From NCBI RefSeq assembly GCF_024666595.1, contig NZ_CP088296.1, forward strand, positions 2,594,501 to 2,658,500: a stretch of 64,000 bases of DNA, given 5' to 3'. Of this stretch, positions 9,816 to 18,115 are shown piece after piece. The stretch's first letter is position 1. Every line of letters begins with the position of its first letter. Source of the DNA: Sphingomonas sp. J315. GTDB taxonomy: Bacteria; Pseudomonadota; Alphaproteobacteria; Sphingomonadales; Sphingomonadaceae. The position numbers were made by a program, and so were the translations under genes. The notes under the pieces were generated by a model. It ran no database searches, had not been told where the DNA came from, and saw nothing but the letters and a program-made list of their open reading frames with translations.

Positions 9816-11272
9816 GCGGTCGCGGCGGGCAGCCGCAGCCGCACCATCAGCCCGCCGAGATCCTCGCTCTCCTCCAGCGTGACGGTGCCGTCATAGATTT
9901 CGGCGACATCGCGGACGATGGCGAGGCCGAGGCCGGTGCCGGGCTTGCCGGTGTCGAGCCGCACGCCGCGGTCGAAGATGCGGATACGGTCGGGTTCGGG
10001 AATGCCGGTGCCGTCGTCCTCGATCAGGATCTCGACGAAGCCGGCCTCGATGCGGACGGTGATGAACACGCTGCCCCCGCCGTATTTGGCGGCGTTTTCG
10101 ACGAGGTTGCCCATGATCTCGTCAAGGTCCTGACGCTCGATATGCGCGACCAGATCCTTGGCCCCGTCGGTGTCGATGCGGACATGGGGATAGAGGCGGG
10201 CGACCGCGCGCTCGACCGATTCGACGCTGGGCCAGACGGCGGCGCGGCTGTGTGCGCTGCCGCGGCGACCGACCGCGCGGGCGCGGGCGAGATGATGGTC
10301 GACCTGTCGCCGCATCGTCCGCGCCTCCCGCACCACCGTCGCGGGGAGGTCGTCGGACTGCGCTGTCGCGGCATTCATGATGACGGTGAGCGGCGTCTTG
10401 AGCGCATGTGCGAGATTGCCGGCGTGACGTCGCGCCTCTTCGGCTTGTTTGTCGTTATGCGCGACCAGCCCGTTCAGTTCCTCGACCAACGGCGCGACCT
10501 CGGCGGGCATCGCGCCCTCGATTCGGGGGGTCTCGCCGGTGCGCAGTTTCTGGATCGCCAGCCGCAGCTTGCGCAGCGGGAGGAGGCCGTACCAGGTCTG
10601 GAGCGCCGCCATCGCGATCAGGCCAGCGGCGAGCAGCAGGAAGCTGCGTACCAGTGTCTTGCGCAGCGCGTCGATCTGCGCGTCGAGCACCTCGCGCGTT
10701 TCGGCGACCTGAAAGCGCCAGCGCACCGGGGATCCGGGGAGCGTCACGTCACGCTCGACGACGCGAAGCCGCTGGTCGAACTGCATCGAATCATAGGTTT
10801 CGAGGTCGCGACCATCATGGACGCGGGCGGTGTCGAGCCGACGGTCCCATAGCGAACGCGAGGGGAAGGGTTCGACCCCCTTGCCCGCGACCTGCCAGTA
10901 GAGGCCCGAATAAGGCTCGAGGAACCGCTGGTCGCCCAATGCGCGGTTGAACGCTACATTTCCCTCTGCGTCGATTTCCGCCGACACGATCATCGAGGTC
11001 AGCAAATATTCGAGCTGGTCGTCGAAATTGCGGGTGATCGCCCCGGTCAGCACGCGATCGAGCGCAAAGCCGCCGCCCGCGAGCAGCAACGTGATCCACG
11101 CTGCCGCGATCAGGATCATGCGGCGGCTGAGCGATCCGGTGCTGGGGGTGTACATACGCGGCGCGGGGTCGCCGGGGCGTGTTTCGACCGGTGCCGCCAC
11201 GTCCTGCGCCGGCGTGCGGCGCACGAACGGGAAGGATCGCGACAGCGTCAGTCCAAAGGGCAGGTCAGGCAC
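9812..11272 (-). CDS. Two-component sensor histidine kinase (PhoQ-like)
   Basis: Membrane sensor kinase. A TM helix (MILIAAAWITLLLAGGGFAL) precedes a periplasmic sensor of roughly 130 residues and a second TM helix, followed by a short linker domain. The phospho-acceptor His sits in NLAHALKTPLTV and the ATPase domain has the N box (MGNLVENAAKYG) and G boxes (EDDGTGIP, GTGLGLAIV). GTG 11272 is chosen as start because GGAGG lies five bases upstream and it overlaps the response regulator by eight bases. It is the third gene of a PepSY/regulator/kinase operon, and is expected to phosphorylate the adjacent regulator. The signal is unknown. Confidence 0.92.
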   Translation of the reverse strand: MPDLPFGLTLSRSFPFVRRTPAQDVAAPVETRPGDPAPRMYTPSTGSLSRRMILIAAAWITLLLAGGGFALDRVLTGAITRNFDDQLEYLLTSMIVSAEIDAEGNVAFNRALGDQRFLEPYSGLYWQVAGKGVEPFPSRSLWDRRLDTARVHDGRDLETYDSMQFDQRLRVVERDVTLPGSPVRWRFQVAETREVLDAQIDALRKTLVRSFLLLAAGLIAMAALQTWYGLLPLRKLRLAIQKLRTGETPRIEGAMPAEVAPLVEELNGLVAHNDKQAEEARRHAGNLAHALKTPLTVIMNAATAQSDDLPATVVREARTMRRQVDHHLARARAVGRRGSAHSRAAVWPSVESVERAVARLYPHVRIDTDGAKDLVAHIERQDLDEIMGNLVENAAKYGGGSVFITVRIEAGFVEILIEDDGTGIPEPDRIRIFDRGVRLDTGKPGTGLGLAIVRDVAEIYDGTVTLEESEDLGGLMVRLRLPAATA

Positions 11273-11939
11273 CGGCCTCCGCCGGTTCCTCGAGGCTGTA
11301 GCCGAGCCCACGAATGGTGGTGATCACGTCGGCGCCCAGTTTCTTGCGGATGCGCGTCACGAACACCTCGATCGTGTTCGAGTCGCGGTCAAAGTCCTGG
11401 TCGTAGATATGTTCGATCAGCTCGGTCCGGCTGACCACCTTGCCCTTGTGGTGGAGCAAATAGGACAGGAGCTTGTATTCCTGCGCGGTCAGCTTCACCG
11501 GGTCGCCGGCCTTGGTCACCTTGCCCGAGCGGGTGTCGAGGCGGATGTCGCCCGCGATCAATTCGGCCGAGGCATTGCCCGATGCGCGGCGGATCAGCGC
11601 GCGCAGGCGGGCGATGAGTTCTTCCGACTGGAACGGCTTGGCGACATAATCGTCCGCGCCCGCATCGAGCCCGGCGACCTTGTCCGACCAGCTGTCGCGC
11701 GCGGTGAGCACGAGCACGGGGGTGGTTTTGCCCTCTTTCCGCCAGCGGTCGAGCACGGTCAGCCCGTCCACCTCGGGCAGGCCGAGATCGAGGACGATCG
11801 CGTCATAGGCCTCGGTCGAGCCGAGATAATGGCCTTCCTCGCCATCGCTCGCGGTGTCGACCGCATAGCCCGCGCCCTCAAGCGTGGACTGGAGCTGGTT
11901 GCGGAGATTGGGTTCGTCCTCGACGATCAGAACGCGCAT
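11265..11939 (-). CDS. OmpR/PhoP-family response regulator
   Basis: 224-residue DNA-binding regulator. The receiver domain has acidic residues in IVEDEP, the phospho-acceptor Asp51 in IVLDLGLPEVDG, and the conserved Lys in YVAKPF. A winged-helix effector domain follows, ending SNTIEVFVTRIRKKLG and TIRGLGYSLE. It overlaps the kinase start by eight bases and lies 25 bases after the PepSY gene, so the three form an operon. PhoP is the closest type by sequence, but the regulon cannot be judged here. Confidence 0.94.
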   Translation of the reverse strand: MRVLIVEDEPNLRNQLQSTLEGAGYAVDTASDGEEGHYLGSTEAYDAIVLDLGLPEVDGLTVLDRWRKEGKTTPVLVLTARDSWSDKVAGLDAGADDYVAKPFQSEELIARLRALIRRASGNASAELIAGDIRLDTRSGKVTKAGDPVKLTAQEYKLLSYLLHHKGKVVSRTELIEHIYDQDFDRDSNTIEVFVTRIRKKLGADVITTIRGLGYSLEEPAEAGA

Positions 11940-11964
11940 CGGTGTTTCCCTCTTTATCGCCGGC

Positions 11965-12276
11965 TCAGCCGCCCGACCGGCTCATCACCTGACCGGTGCG
12001 GCCATCGACATCGACCCAGATGACGTTTCCATTGCGCAGGAACTTCAGCGTGTAAATGCCGGTTCCCGAATCGAAGTCGAAGCCGAGATATTGTGCGCCC
12101 TGTCGCACCATGTGCGGCACCACCCGGGCCTCGATCACGCGCAGCGGCAACAGCTTGCCCTGCATCCGCCCTTCGCGCGCAGCCTCCTGGTCGCTGCGCC
12201 GATCTTGCGGCGAAGCGTGTACCGGGACGGCGGCGGCGAGACACGCGCCGAGACAAAGAACGCCAATCATCTTCAT
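11965..12276 (-). CDS. Secreted PepSY-domain protein
   Basis: 103-residue exported protein: signal peptide MKMIGVLCLGACLAAAVPVHA followed by a single PepSY-like domain (LRVIEARVV through WVDVDGRTGQVMSR). PepSY proteins are thought to act as extracytoplasmic inhibitors or ligands. As first gene of the operon with a regulator and kinase, it may feed the periplasmic sensor domain. That link is inferred from context. The ATG at 12276 is chosen because it is the one that produces the signal peptide. Confidence 0.82.
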   Translation of the reverse strand: MKMIGVLCLGACLAAAVPVHASPQDRRSDQEAAREGRMQGKLLPLRVIEARVVPHMVRQGAQYLGFDFDSGTGIYTLKFLRNGNVIWVDVDGRTGQVMSRSGG

Positions 12277-12397
12277 AACGGGGATGGCATAGGGTTGGCG
12301 CGTTGAACAGCCCGTGAATGCGGCGGAAAGGTGGCTGTCAGGATCGCCGTGCGCAACGGGTTGCCCGGATCGCGGCATGGCCCTACCTGCCCCCGCC

Positions 12398-14176
12398 ATG
12401 GCTGCACCCGTACTTTCCTATGAAAAGCTTGGCCTGATCCAGGGATCGGGCTGGCTGTTTCGCAACCTCGACATCCATATCGGAGAACGCGACCGGCTCG
12501 CGCTGATCGGGCGCAATGGCGCAGGCAAGACGACCCTGCTCAAGCTGATCGCGGGACAGATCGACAGCGACGAGGGACGCCGGACGATCCAGCCGGGGAC
12601 GCGCGTGGTGATGCTGGAGCAGGAGCCGCGCATGACCGGCTGTGCCACGCTGATGCACTATGTCCTGTCGGGCGACGACGCGCCCGCGCAGCATGAGGCG
12701 GAGGCGATTGCCGACCAGCTGGGCATCGATCTGACGCGCGAGGCAGCGACGGCGAGCGGCGGCGAGCGACGCCGCGCGGCGATCGCGCGGGCGCTGGCGC
12801 AGGATCCGGATGTGCTGCTGCTCGACGAGCCGACCAACCATCTCGACATCCATGCGATCGAATGGCTGGAGGAATGGCTGACCCGTTATCGCGGCGCGTT
12901 CGTGGTAATCAGCCATGACCGCACCTTCCTCACCCGCCTGACCAAGCAGACCCTGTGGCTCGACCGCGGGGCAATGCGGCGGGCGGAAGTGGGGTTCGGC
13001 GGGTTCGAGGCGTGGACCGATCAGGTCTATGCCGAGGAGCAGCGGGCGGTCGAGAAGCTCGACGCGCGGCTGAAGCTGGAGGAGCATTGGCTGCAGCGCG
13101 GGGTGACCGGGCGGCGGCGGCGCAACCAGGGACGGCTGACCAAGCTGCTGGAAATGCGCGCCGAGCGGGCGGCGATGACCGGGCCACAGGGCGCGGCGAA
13201 CCTGACCACGGCGGCGGACGATTCGAAGACCAAGGTGATGATCGACGCGAAGCATGCGTCGAAGGCGTATGGCGACCGCACGATCATCCGCGACCTGACG
13301 CTGCGCATCACACGCAAGGACCGGATCGGCATCGTCGGCAAGAATGGCGCGGGCAAGTCGACGTTGCTCAAGCTGCTGACCGGCGAGATCGCGCCCGACA
13401 GCGGCAGCGTCACGCGGGCGAAGACGCTCGATCCGGTCATCATCGACCAGCAGCGCAGCCGGATGCAGCCGGACAAGACGGTGCGCGAGGTCGTCGCGGA
13501 TGGCGGCGAATGGGTCGATGTGCTGGGCGTGCGCAAGCATATTCATGGCTATTTGAAGGAGTTCCTGTTCGCGCCCGAGATGGTCGAGGCGAAGGTGGGG
13601 ACGCTGTCGGGCGGCGAGCGCTCGCGCTTGCTGCTGGCGCGGGAATTCGCGCGCCCCTCGAACCTGATGGTGCTGGACGAGCCGACCAACGACCTCGATC
13701 TCGAGACGCTCGACCTGCTGCAGGAGGTGATCGCGGATTATGACGGCACGGTGCTGATCGTCAGCCACGACCGCGATTTCCTCGACCGCACGGTGACGAT
13801 GACGATCGGGCTCGACGGGTCGGGGACGGTCGACATGGTAGTCGGCGGCTATGCCGACTGGGAAGCCAAGCGCAAGGTACGGACCGAGGCGAAGAAGGCG
13901 GCGGTGAAGGTCGCGCCGGTCGCGGAGACGCCCAAGGCGAAGACCAAGCTGAGCTACAAGGATCAGCGCGATTACGACCTGTTGCCCAAGCGGATCGAGG
14001 AGCTCGACGCGGCGATTGCGCGCGACGAGGCGTCGCTGGCCGACCCGGACCTGTATTCCAGGAATCCGAAGAAGTTTGATGCGCTGATGGCGGCGATCGC
14101 CAAGGCGCGCGACGAGAAGGATGCGGCGGAACTGCGCTGGCTGGAGCTGGCGGAGATGGCCGAGGGGTTGGGCTGA
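12398..14176 (+). CDS. uup: ABC-F family ATPase Uup
   Basis: Soluble ABC-F protein with two ATPase cassettes and no membrane domain. Walker A motifs are GRNGAGKTT and GKNGAGKST, signatures SGGERRRAAIARAL and SGGERSRLLLAREF, and Walker B regions LLLDEPTNHLD and MVLDEPTNDLD. A charged linker joins the cassettes. The Lys-rich C-terminus (LSYKDQRDYDLLPKRIEEL onward) is the Uup coiled-coil DNA/ribosome-binding domain. ATG 12398 (MAAPVLSYEKL) fits the family N-terminus; in-frame ATGs at 12377 and 12314 are less likely. Its stop lies 16 bases from the convergent TIR-like gene. Confidence 0.92.
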   Translation: MAAPVLSYEKLGLIQGSGWLFRNLDIHIGERDRLALIGRNGAGKTTLLKLIAGQIDSDEGRRTIQPGTRVVMLEQEPRMTGCATLMHYVLSGDDAPAQHEAEAIADQLGIDLTREAATASGGERRRAAIARALAQDPDVLLLDEPTNHLDIHAIEWLEEWLTRYRGAFVVISHDRTFLTRLTKQTLWLDRGAMRRAEVGFGGFEAWTDQVYAEEQRAVEKLDARLKLEEHWLQRGVTGRRRRNQGRLTKLLEMRAERAAMTGPQGAANLTTAADDSKTKVMIDAKHASKAYGDRTIIRDLTLRITRKDRIGIVGKNGAGKSTLLKLLTGEIAPDSGSVTRAKTLDPVIIDQQRSRMQPDKTVREVVADGGEWVDVLGVRKHIHGYLKEFLFAPEMVEAKVGTLSGGERSRLLLAREFARPSNLMVLDEPTNDLDLETLDLLQEVIADYDGTVLIVSHDRDFLDRTVTMTIGLDGSGTVDMVVGGYADWEAKRKVRTEAKKAAVKVAPVAETPKAKTKLSYKDQRDYDLLPKRIEELDAAIARDEASLADPDLYSRNPKKFDALMAAIAKARDEKDAAELRWLELAEMAEGLG

Positions 14177-14192
14177 GGGCCTCGTCTGCAGT

Positions 14193-14840
14193 TCACTTGA
14201 ACAATTGCGGGACGAGCGTTGCCACTGTGGCACCTGTTGTGAATGCAGCGACAATGATCGCCAAGGCGCCAAGCATTTCCTTCGGTGTCATATCGGAGAG
14301 CTTTACATTGCCCTCGATGGTCCGAAGTATTCGCGGGCGGCGGCTGAGTGGCGCAACGCGATTTGCAACCCAGCCTTGAAGCGATTGGCGAACGTCCGGA
14401 CGGGCTAACTCGTCAGATCGAACCGCGATCCGTTGTACGTACCAGTCTAACTTGCTCTCAATCAGACCTTCCTCTGTCAGGCCATTTTCGCACAGAATAT
14501 AAAGAGGGATCCCGAGGGTATATGCCATCGCCGATTCGATATGATTCCATGGCGTCGTGTAGGCTCGTTGCGTCAAATCGGACGGTGTCGGTCCGACCCG
14601 CCTCTCTTTTCCGGTTTCTAAGAACTTTCGTTCGTAGGCGACAACAATCACGCCGTGACACTGCGACATGACAGATTTTATCTTGGTTAGCGGGTTGCCA
14701 TCCGGGTATTCATTCTTTCCGATAATCCTGGGGTTGACCCCGCAAGTATCGCGCAAGAAGGTCTCCAGATCGTCTCTGAAGCGCCGTTGTTCGTCAGTGT
14801 ATGGCGTTCCCATGCTGATGAAGATACGAGCTTCCGCCAT
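14193..14840 (-). CDS. TIR-like domain protein with C-terminal membrane helix
   Basis: 215-residue protein I do not recognise as a named gene. Residues 1-130 look like a TIR/nucleoside-deoxyribosyltransferase-type fold: strand ARIFISMG, a CHGVIVVAY strand in the middle, then PWNHIESAMAYTLGIPLYILCE with a conserved-looking Glu in the place of the TIR NADase catalytic Glu. The C-terminus has one clear hydrophobic helix (LGALAIIVAAFTTGATVATL). Such membrane-tethered TIR-like proteins often act as immune effectors; NADase activity here is inference. ATG 14840 has AGGGGG close upstream. Base composition is near 50% GC by eye, well below its neighbours, suggesting acquisition. An IS element sits 32 bases upstream. 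Confidence 0.7.
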   Translation of the reverse strand: MAEARIFISMGTPYTDEQRRFRDDLETFLRDTCGVNPRIIGKNEYPDGNPLTKIKSVMSQCHGVIVVAYERKFLETGKERRVGPTPSDLTQRAYTTPWNHIESAMAYTLGIPLYILCENGLTEEGLIESKLDWYVQRIAVRSDELARPDVRQSLQGWVANRVAPLSRRPRILRTIEGNVKLSDMTPKEMLGALAIIVAAFTTGATVATLVPQLFK

Positions 14841-14872
14841 AGTGCCCCCTATTTTGTGCGGAATGTAGCTAG

Positions 14873-15706
14873 GGTCGGGACTCATAACCACCATGTGACG
14901 GCTGCGGCGAGGTAGATGGCGCTGAGGAAGTTGGTGGCGAGCTTGTCGTAGCGGGTGGCGATGCGGCGATAATCCTTGAGGCGGCAGAACATGCGCTCGA
15001 CGGCGTTGCGGCCCTTGTAGAGCGTCTTGGAGAAGCAGCTTTTCCAGCGGCGGTTCGTCTTGGAGGGGATGTTCGGAACGGCACCCTGCCGCTCGATCAG
15101 GTCGCGGATCGCATTGCTGTCGTAAGCCTTGTCCGCGAGCACGATGGTGCGCGGCGCGAGATCATCGAGCAACACATCGGCTGCGCGGCAGTCGGCGACC
15201 TGGCCACCGGTCAGCAGGAAGCGGAGCGGCCGACCTTCGCCGTCGGTGAGCGCGTGGAGCTTGCTGTTGCGGCCGCCCCGGCTGATCCCGATCGCCTGGA
15301 CGAGCGCCCCCTTTTCCACCGCCCGCGGAGCGGTGCGCCTTCATATGCGTGCTGTCGATCAGGACCTCGGCGGGCGGCCCGCCTGCTGCCGCGAGCGTGA
15401 CGAACAGCTCCTGCCACACACCCTTTGCCGCCCAGCGCACGAACCGGTTGTAGAGCGTCTTCCTCGGCCCGTAGCAGGCCGGCGCGTCGACCCAGCGCCC
15501 GCCCGACTTCACCACATGAATGATGCCGCTGATCACCCGCCGATCATCGACCCGCGCCACACCGCGCACCTTGTCCGGCAGCAGCGGACGCAGCCGCTCG
15601 AACTGGGCTTCACTCAACCAAAACTCGCTCAAATCCACGCTCCTGCTGGCGCAGCGCATGAATCACATCCCAGCCGCCAAGGGAATCCCGTTTATGGGTC
15701 CCGACC
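14873..15706. mobile_element. IS5-family (IS427-like) insertion sequence with CTAG duplication
   Basis: 834-base element bounded by imperfect 15-base inverted repeats: left GGTCGGGACTCATAA, right (read inward) GGTCGGGACCCATAA, one mismatch. CTAG flanks both sides (14869-14872 and 15707-15710), consistent with a 4-base target duplication; because the sequence is palindromic, a shorter TA duplication cannot be excluded. It carries one DDE transposase in two frames. The element separates the lipid kinase gene from the TIR-like gene; before insertion these would have been about 47 bases apart on the same strand. Confidence 0.88.
14882..15638 (-). CDS. IS5-family transposase, two frames joined by frameshift
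   Basis: The upstream frame (from GTG 15638, VDLSEFWLSEAQF) has the DUF4096-type N-terminal domain and the first catalytic Asp in LIDSTHMK. The downstream frame carries the second Asp in VLADKAYDS and the Glu in GRNAVERMF, then ends in the terminal repeat. The frames meet at AAAAGGGGG (plus-strand 15307-15315). Going from one to the other needs a net +1 shift. Many IS427-group transposases use programmed frameshifting at such a run, so the full DDE enzyme could still be made; a one-base sequencing insertion is the alternative. Confidence 0.85.
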
Positions 15707-15725
15707 CTAGGGTTTGCTCACTCGA

Positions 15726-16634
15726 CTAGCTGTCCGAAGTTCCGGACGGCACAACCACGTCGATTGCGCGCTCGGCCACCCGCACCGTCACGGGCACGCG
15801 CGCGAGCACTTCGCCGTCGATCGAGATGCTGCGGCGGGGGCGGGCGTCGACCTTCAACTCGGTGCCGCGGAATTCCTCGACCATCTTCTCGGCGCTGCGC
15901 AGGCGGAAAAAGCGCAGATACCAGTCCCAGGCGAGCCGCCAGCGGTTTCGGCCGGTAACGACCTGGATCATCATCTCGCCGCTCTCGACACCGGCCTCGT
16001 CGCTCATCACCACGCCGCCATGGAACTTGCCGTTGAGGATGCGCACCTCGCTCGCCCACATGCGGTGCGCGCCGCGCGCGTCGGTGACGGTGACGCGGAA
16101 CGGGCGGAAGCGGGCGAAGCACCACAGCGCCCAGGCAAGATAGCCGACCCGGCCCAGATACCGTTTCAGATTGTGCGGCACGGTCTTCCCGATCATCGGT
16201 GACAAACCCATCGCAGCGGCGTTCGCGAAATAGTCGTTGTCGATCATGCCGAGATCGACGCGGCGGCGCTTGCCGGTGGCGATGGCCTGGATCGCGCCGT
16301 CTAGGTCGAGCGGTAGGCCGAGCGTGCGCGCGAAGCTGTTGGCAGTGCCGAGCGGCAGGACCGCGAACACCACGTCCTTGCCCACCACGTCGTCGACGAC
16401 GCCCGACAGCGACCCGTCGCCGCCCCCGACGATCACCATCGGCGCGCCGCTGCGGATCGCGTCGCGGACGGTTTCGTCGAGTAGGTCGGGATCGGTAACC
16501 GGGTGTGCGGCGATCAGGCGGATGCCCGCTGCCGCAATCTTTTCGCGTGCCTCATCGAACAGCGCCGCGCCGCGCCGAGATTTGGCGTTCACGATCAATA
16601 CGGCTTCGCGCGGGACGGGGAGGGGCGTTGTCAT
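15726..16634 (-). CDS. YegS/DagK-type lipid (diacylglycerol) kinase
   Basis: 302-residue soluble lipid kinase of the bacterial diacylglycerol/sphingosine kinase family. The nucleotide-binding motif GGGDGSLSGVVDD lies at about residues 70-82, and PLGTANSFARTLGLP is the second family signature. The beta-sandwich C-terminal half ends SISIDGEVL. It lies 42 bases after the 162-residue hypothetical gene and probably belongs to its operon. The actual lipid substrate cannot be deduced; in sphingolipid-containing sphingomonads a sphingoid base is conceivable. Confidence 0.9.
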   Translation of the reverse strand: MTTPLPVPREAVLIVNAKSRRGAALFDEAREKIAAAGIRLIAAHPVTDPDLLDETVRDAIRSGAPMVIVGGGDGSLSGVVDDVVGKDVVFAVLPLGTANSFARTLGLPLDLDGAIQAIATGKRRRVDLGMIDNDYFANAAAMGLSPMIGKTVPHNLKRYLGRVGYLAWALWCFARFRPFRVTVTDARGAHRMWASEVRILNGKFHGGVVMSDEAGVESGEMMIQVVTGRNRWRLAWDWYLRFFRLRSAEKMVEEFRGTELKVDARPRRSISIDGEVLARVPVTVRVAERAIDVVVPSGTSDS

Positions 16635-16676
16635 GGCGCAAGAACCGCGTGCGGGCCGGGAAGGTCCATCGCGCCG

Positions 16677-17165
16677 TCAGAACAGCAGGGCACGTTCGTC
16701 GATCTCGCGGAATACCGGCAGGTCGAGGGTTGCGGTGTCGGCCCAGCCGACATGGATCACATCCTCGAAATACCAGCGGTCATGGTCGCCGTCCGACTTT
16801 GAATTGCTGCGCAAGGTGACGCGCTGGCCGTAGGGTAGGCGGACGATCCACTCGTCGAGATTCGGGCGACGGGGTTCGCGGTTGACGACGCTGAACCGCA
16901 TCCAGAGGTGATCCTTCCCCTCCATCCGCGTGGCGAGCGGGACGCGCCAGTCCTCGATCTCGCCCAGCTCGCCATAGCTGGTCGTTGGAACAAAGCTGTC
17001 GCGGGCCTGATAATCGATGCGCTGATACCAGCCGCGCTCGCTGGCGCGCGGCGGATCGAAGGGCAGTTCGCGGGGCAGCGCATTGCGCACGCCCGACCAG
17101 GGCATCCCCCGCGCCGCCTTGTCCCAATGGATATGGACATGCTGGATCGCGAGCTGGCCCCTCAC
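16677..17165 (-). CDS. Conserved hypothetical protein (162 aa)
   Basis: No family recognised. The protein is hydrophilic, with no signal peptide or membrane helix, and rich in Trp, Arg and Asp (HIHWDKAARGMPW, EDWRVPLATRMEGKDHLWMRF, RWYFEDVIHVGW), suggesting a compact beta-rich fold. Its ATG overlaps the stop of the DUF815 ATPase (ATGA), and it precedes the lipid kinase by 42 bases. Tight coupling suggests a function tied to the ATPase. Codon use matches the neighbours. Confidence 0.75.
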   Translation of the reverse strand: MRGQLAIQHVHIHWDKAARGMPWSGVRNALPRELPFDPPRASERGWYQRIDYQARDSFVPTTSYGELGEIEDWRVPLATRMEGKDHLWMRFSVVNREPRRPNLDEWIVRLPYGQRVTLRSNSKSDGDHDRWYFEDVIHVGWADTATLDLPVFREIDERALLF

Positions 17166-17971
17166 AGGCGCTTGCCGTTCCGTCCCGCCAGATCGACGAC
17201 ATATTGCCAGGCCACGCGGCCCGATCGGCTGCCGCGCCGGGTTGCCCAGTTGATCGCCTCCGCCGCGTCGAAGGGCAGGCCGTGGTCCTGCGCATAGGTC
17301 TGGACGATCGCGACATAAGTGTCCTGATCGATCGCGTGGAAACCGAGGCTGAGCCCGAAGCGGTCGGCGAGCGCGAGGCTGTCGTCGATGCTGTCGCGCG
17401 GGTTGATCGCGCTCGCCTGTTCCTCGAGGTTGCGGGGGATCAGGTGCCGGCGGTTGGCGGTGACGAAGAGGCGGGTGTTGGCCGGGCGCGCCTCGGCCCC
17501 GCCCTCCAGCAAGGAGCGCAGCGCGCGGCCGTCCGAGGCGGCGTCAAAGCCGAGATCGTCGAGAAAGACGACGAACGCGCGGGGTGCCTCGGCGAGTGTG
17601 GCGAACAGGTCGGGGAGCGTGTCGAGCGCGTCGGCCTGTGCCTCGACCAGCGCGACCGCTCCGCCTTCGGCTTGTACTGCCGCGACTGCGGACTTGCTGA
17701 GCGCCGACTTGCCGGTGCCGCGTGCGCCCCACAGCAATGCGTCGTGCGCGGGCAGGCCCGCGGCAAGGCGGCGGACATTTTCGACCAGCGTGGCTTTCTG
17801 TGCGTCGATCCCGACGAGTTCGGCGAGCGGGAGCGGCGCGAAGGCGCGGGCAGACTGGAGATATCCGCGGTGCCAGACATAGGCCGGGTGCGCGGTCAGG
17901 TCCGGCGCGGGCGGCGGTGGCGGCGCGAGCCGTTCGAGCGCGGCGGCAATGCGGTCCAGCGGGTCGGTCAT
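17162..17971 (-). CDS. DUF815-family AAA ATPase
   Basis: 269-residue P-loop ATPase of the DUF815 family (sequence LVGIDAQKATLVENVRRL, Walker A WGARGTGKSAL, Walker B FVVFLDDLGFD, sensor-like RLFVTANRRHLIPR). Cellular role of the family is unclear. ATG 17971 (MTDPLDRIAAALERL) is preferred; an extended frame to 18064 would run into the upstream REP-like repeat and has no family match. It is the first gene of an apparent operon with the 162-residue protein and the lipid kinase. Confidence 0.88.
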   Translation of the reverse strand: MTDPLDRIAAALERLAPPPPPAPDLTAHPAYVWHRGYLQSARAFAPLPLAELVGIDAQKATLVENVRRLAAGLPAHDALLWGARGTGKSALSKSAVAAVQAEGGAVALVEAQADALDTLPDLFATLAEAPRAFVVFLDDLGFDAASDGRALRSLLEGGAEARPANTRLFVTANRRHLIPRNLEEQASAINPRDSIDDSLALADRFGLSLGFHAIDQDTYVAIVQTYAQDHGLPFDAAEAINWATRRGSRSGRVAWQYVVDLAGRNGKRL

Positions 17972-18015
17972 CGGCCCGAGGGCTAGGGGGTGGGGCGGGG
18001 GTTGGCAAGCTACAC

Positions 18016-18103
18016 CGTCGTCCCGGCCCTGAGCCGGGACCGGACTTCCTTGCACGCTGTCCAAAGCAAGAAAGCCCTGTCCCGGCGCAGGGTCGGGACG
18101 ACG
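18016..18103. repeat. Paired REP-like palindrome
   Basis: Outer arms CGTCGTCCCG (18016-18025) and CGGGACGACG (18094-18103) are perfect inverted copies; each half also contains an internal CCCGG-type stem (CCCGGCCCTGAGCCGGG). The organisation matches extragenic palindromes of sphingomonads and resembles, with a different core, the pair at 52868-52930. Confidence 0.7.
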
Positions 18104-18115
18104 AAGAGAGGCGGG

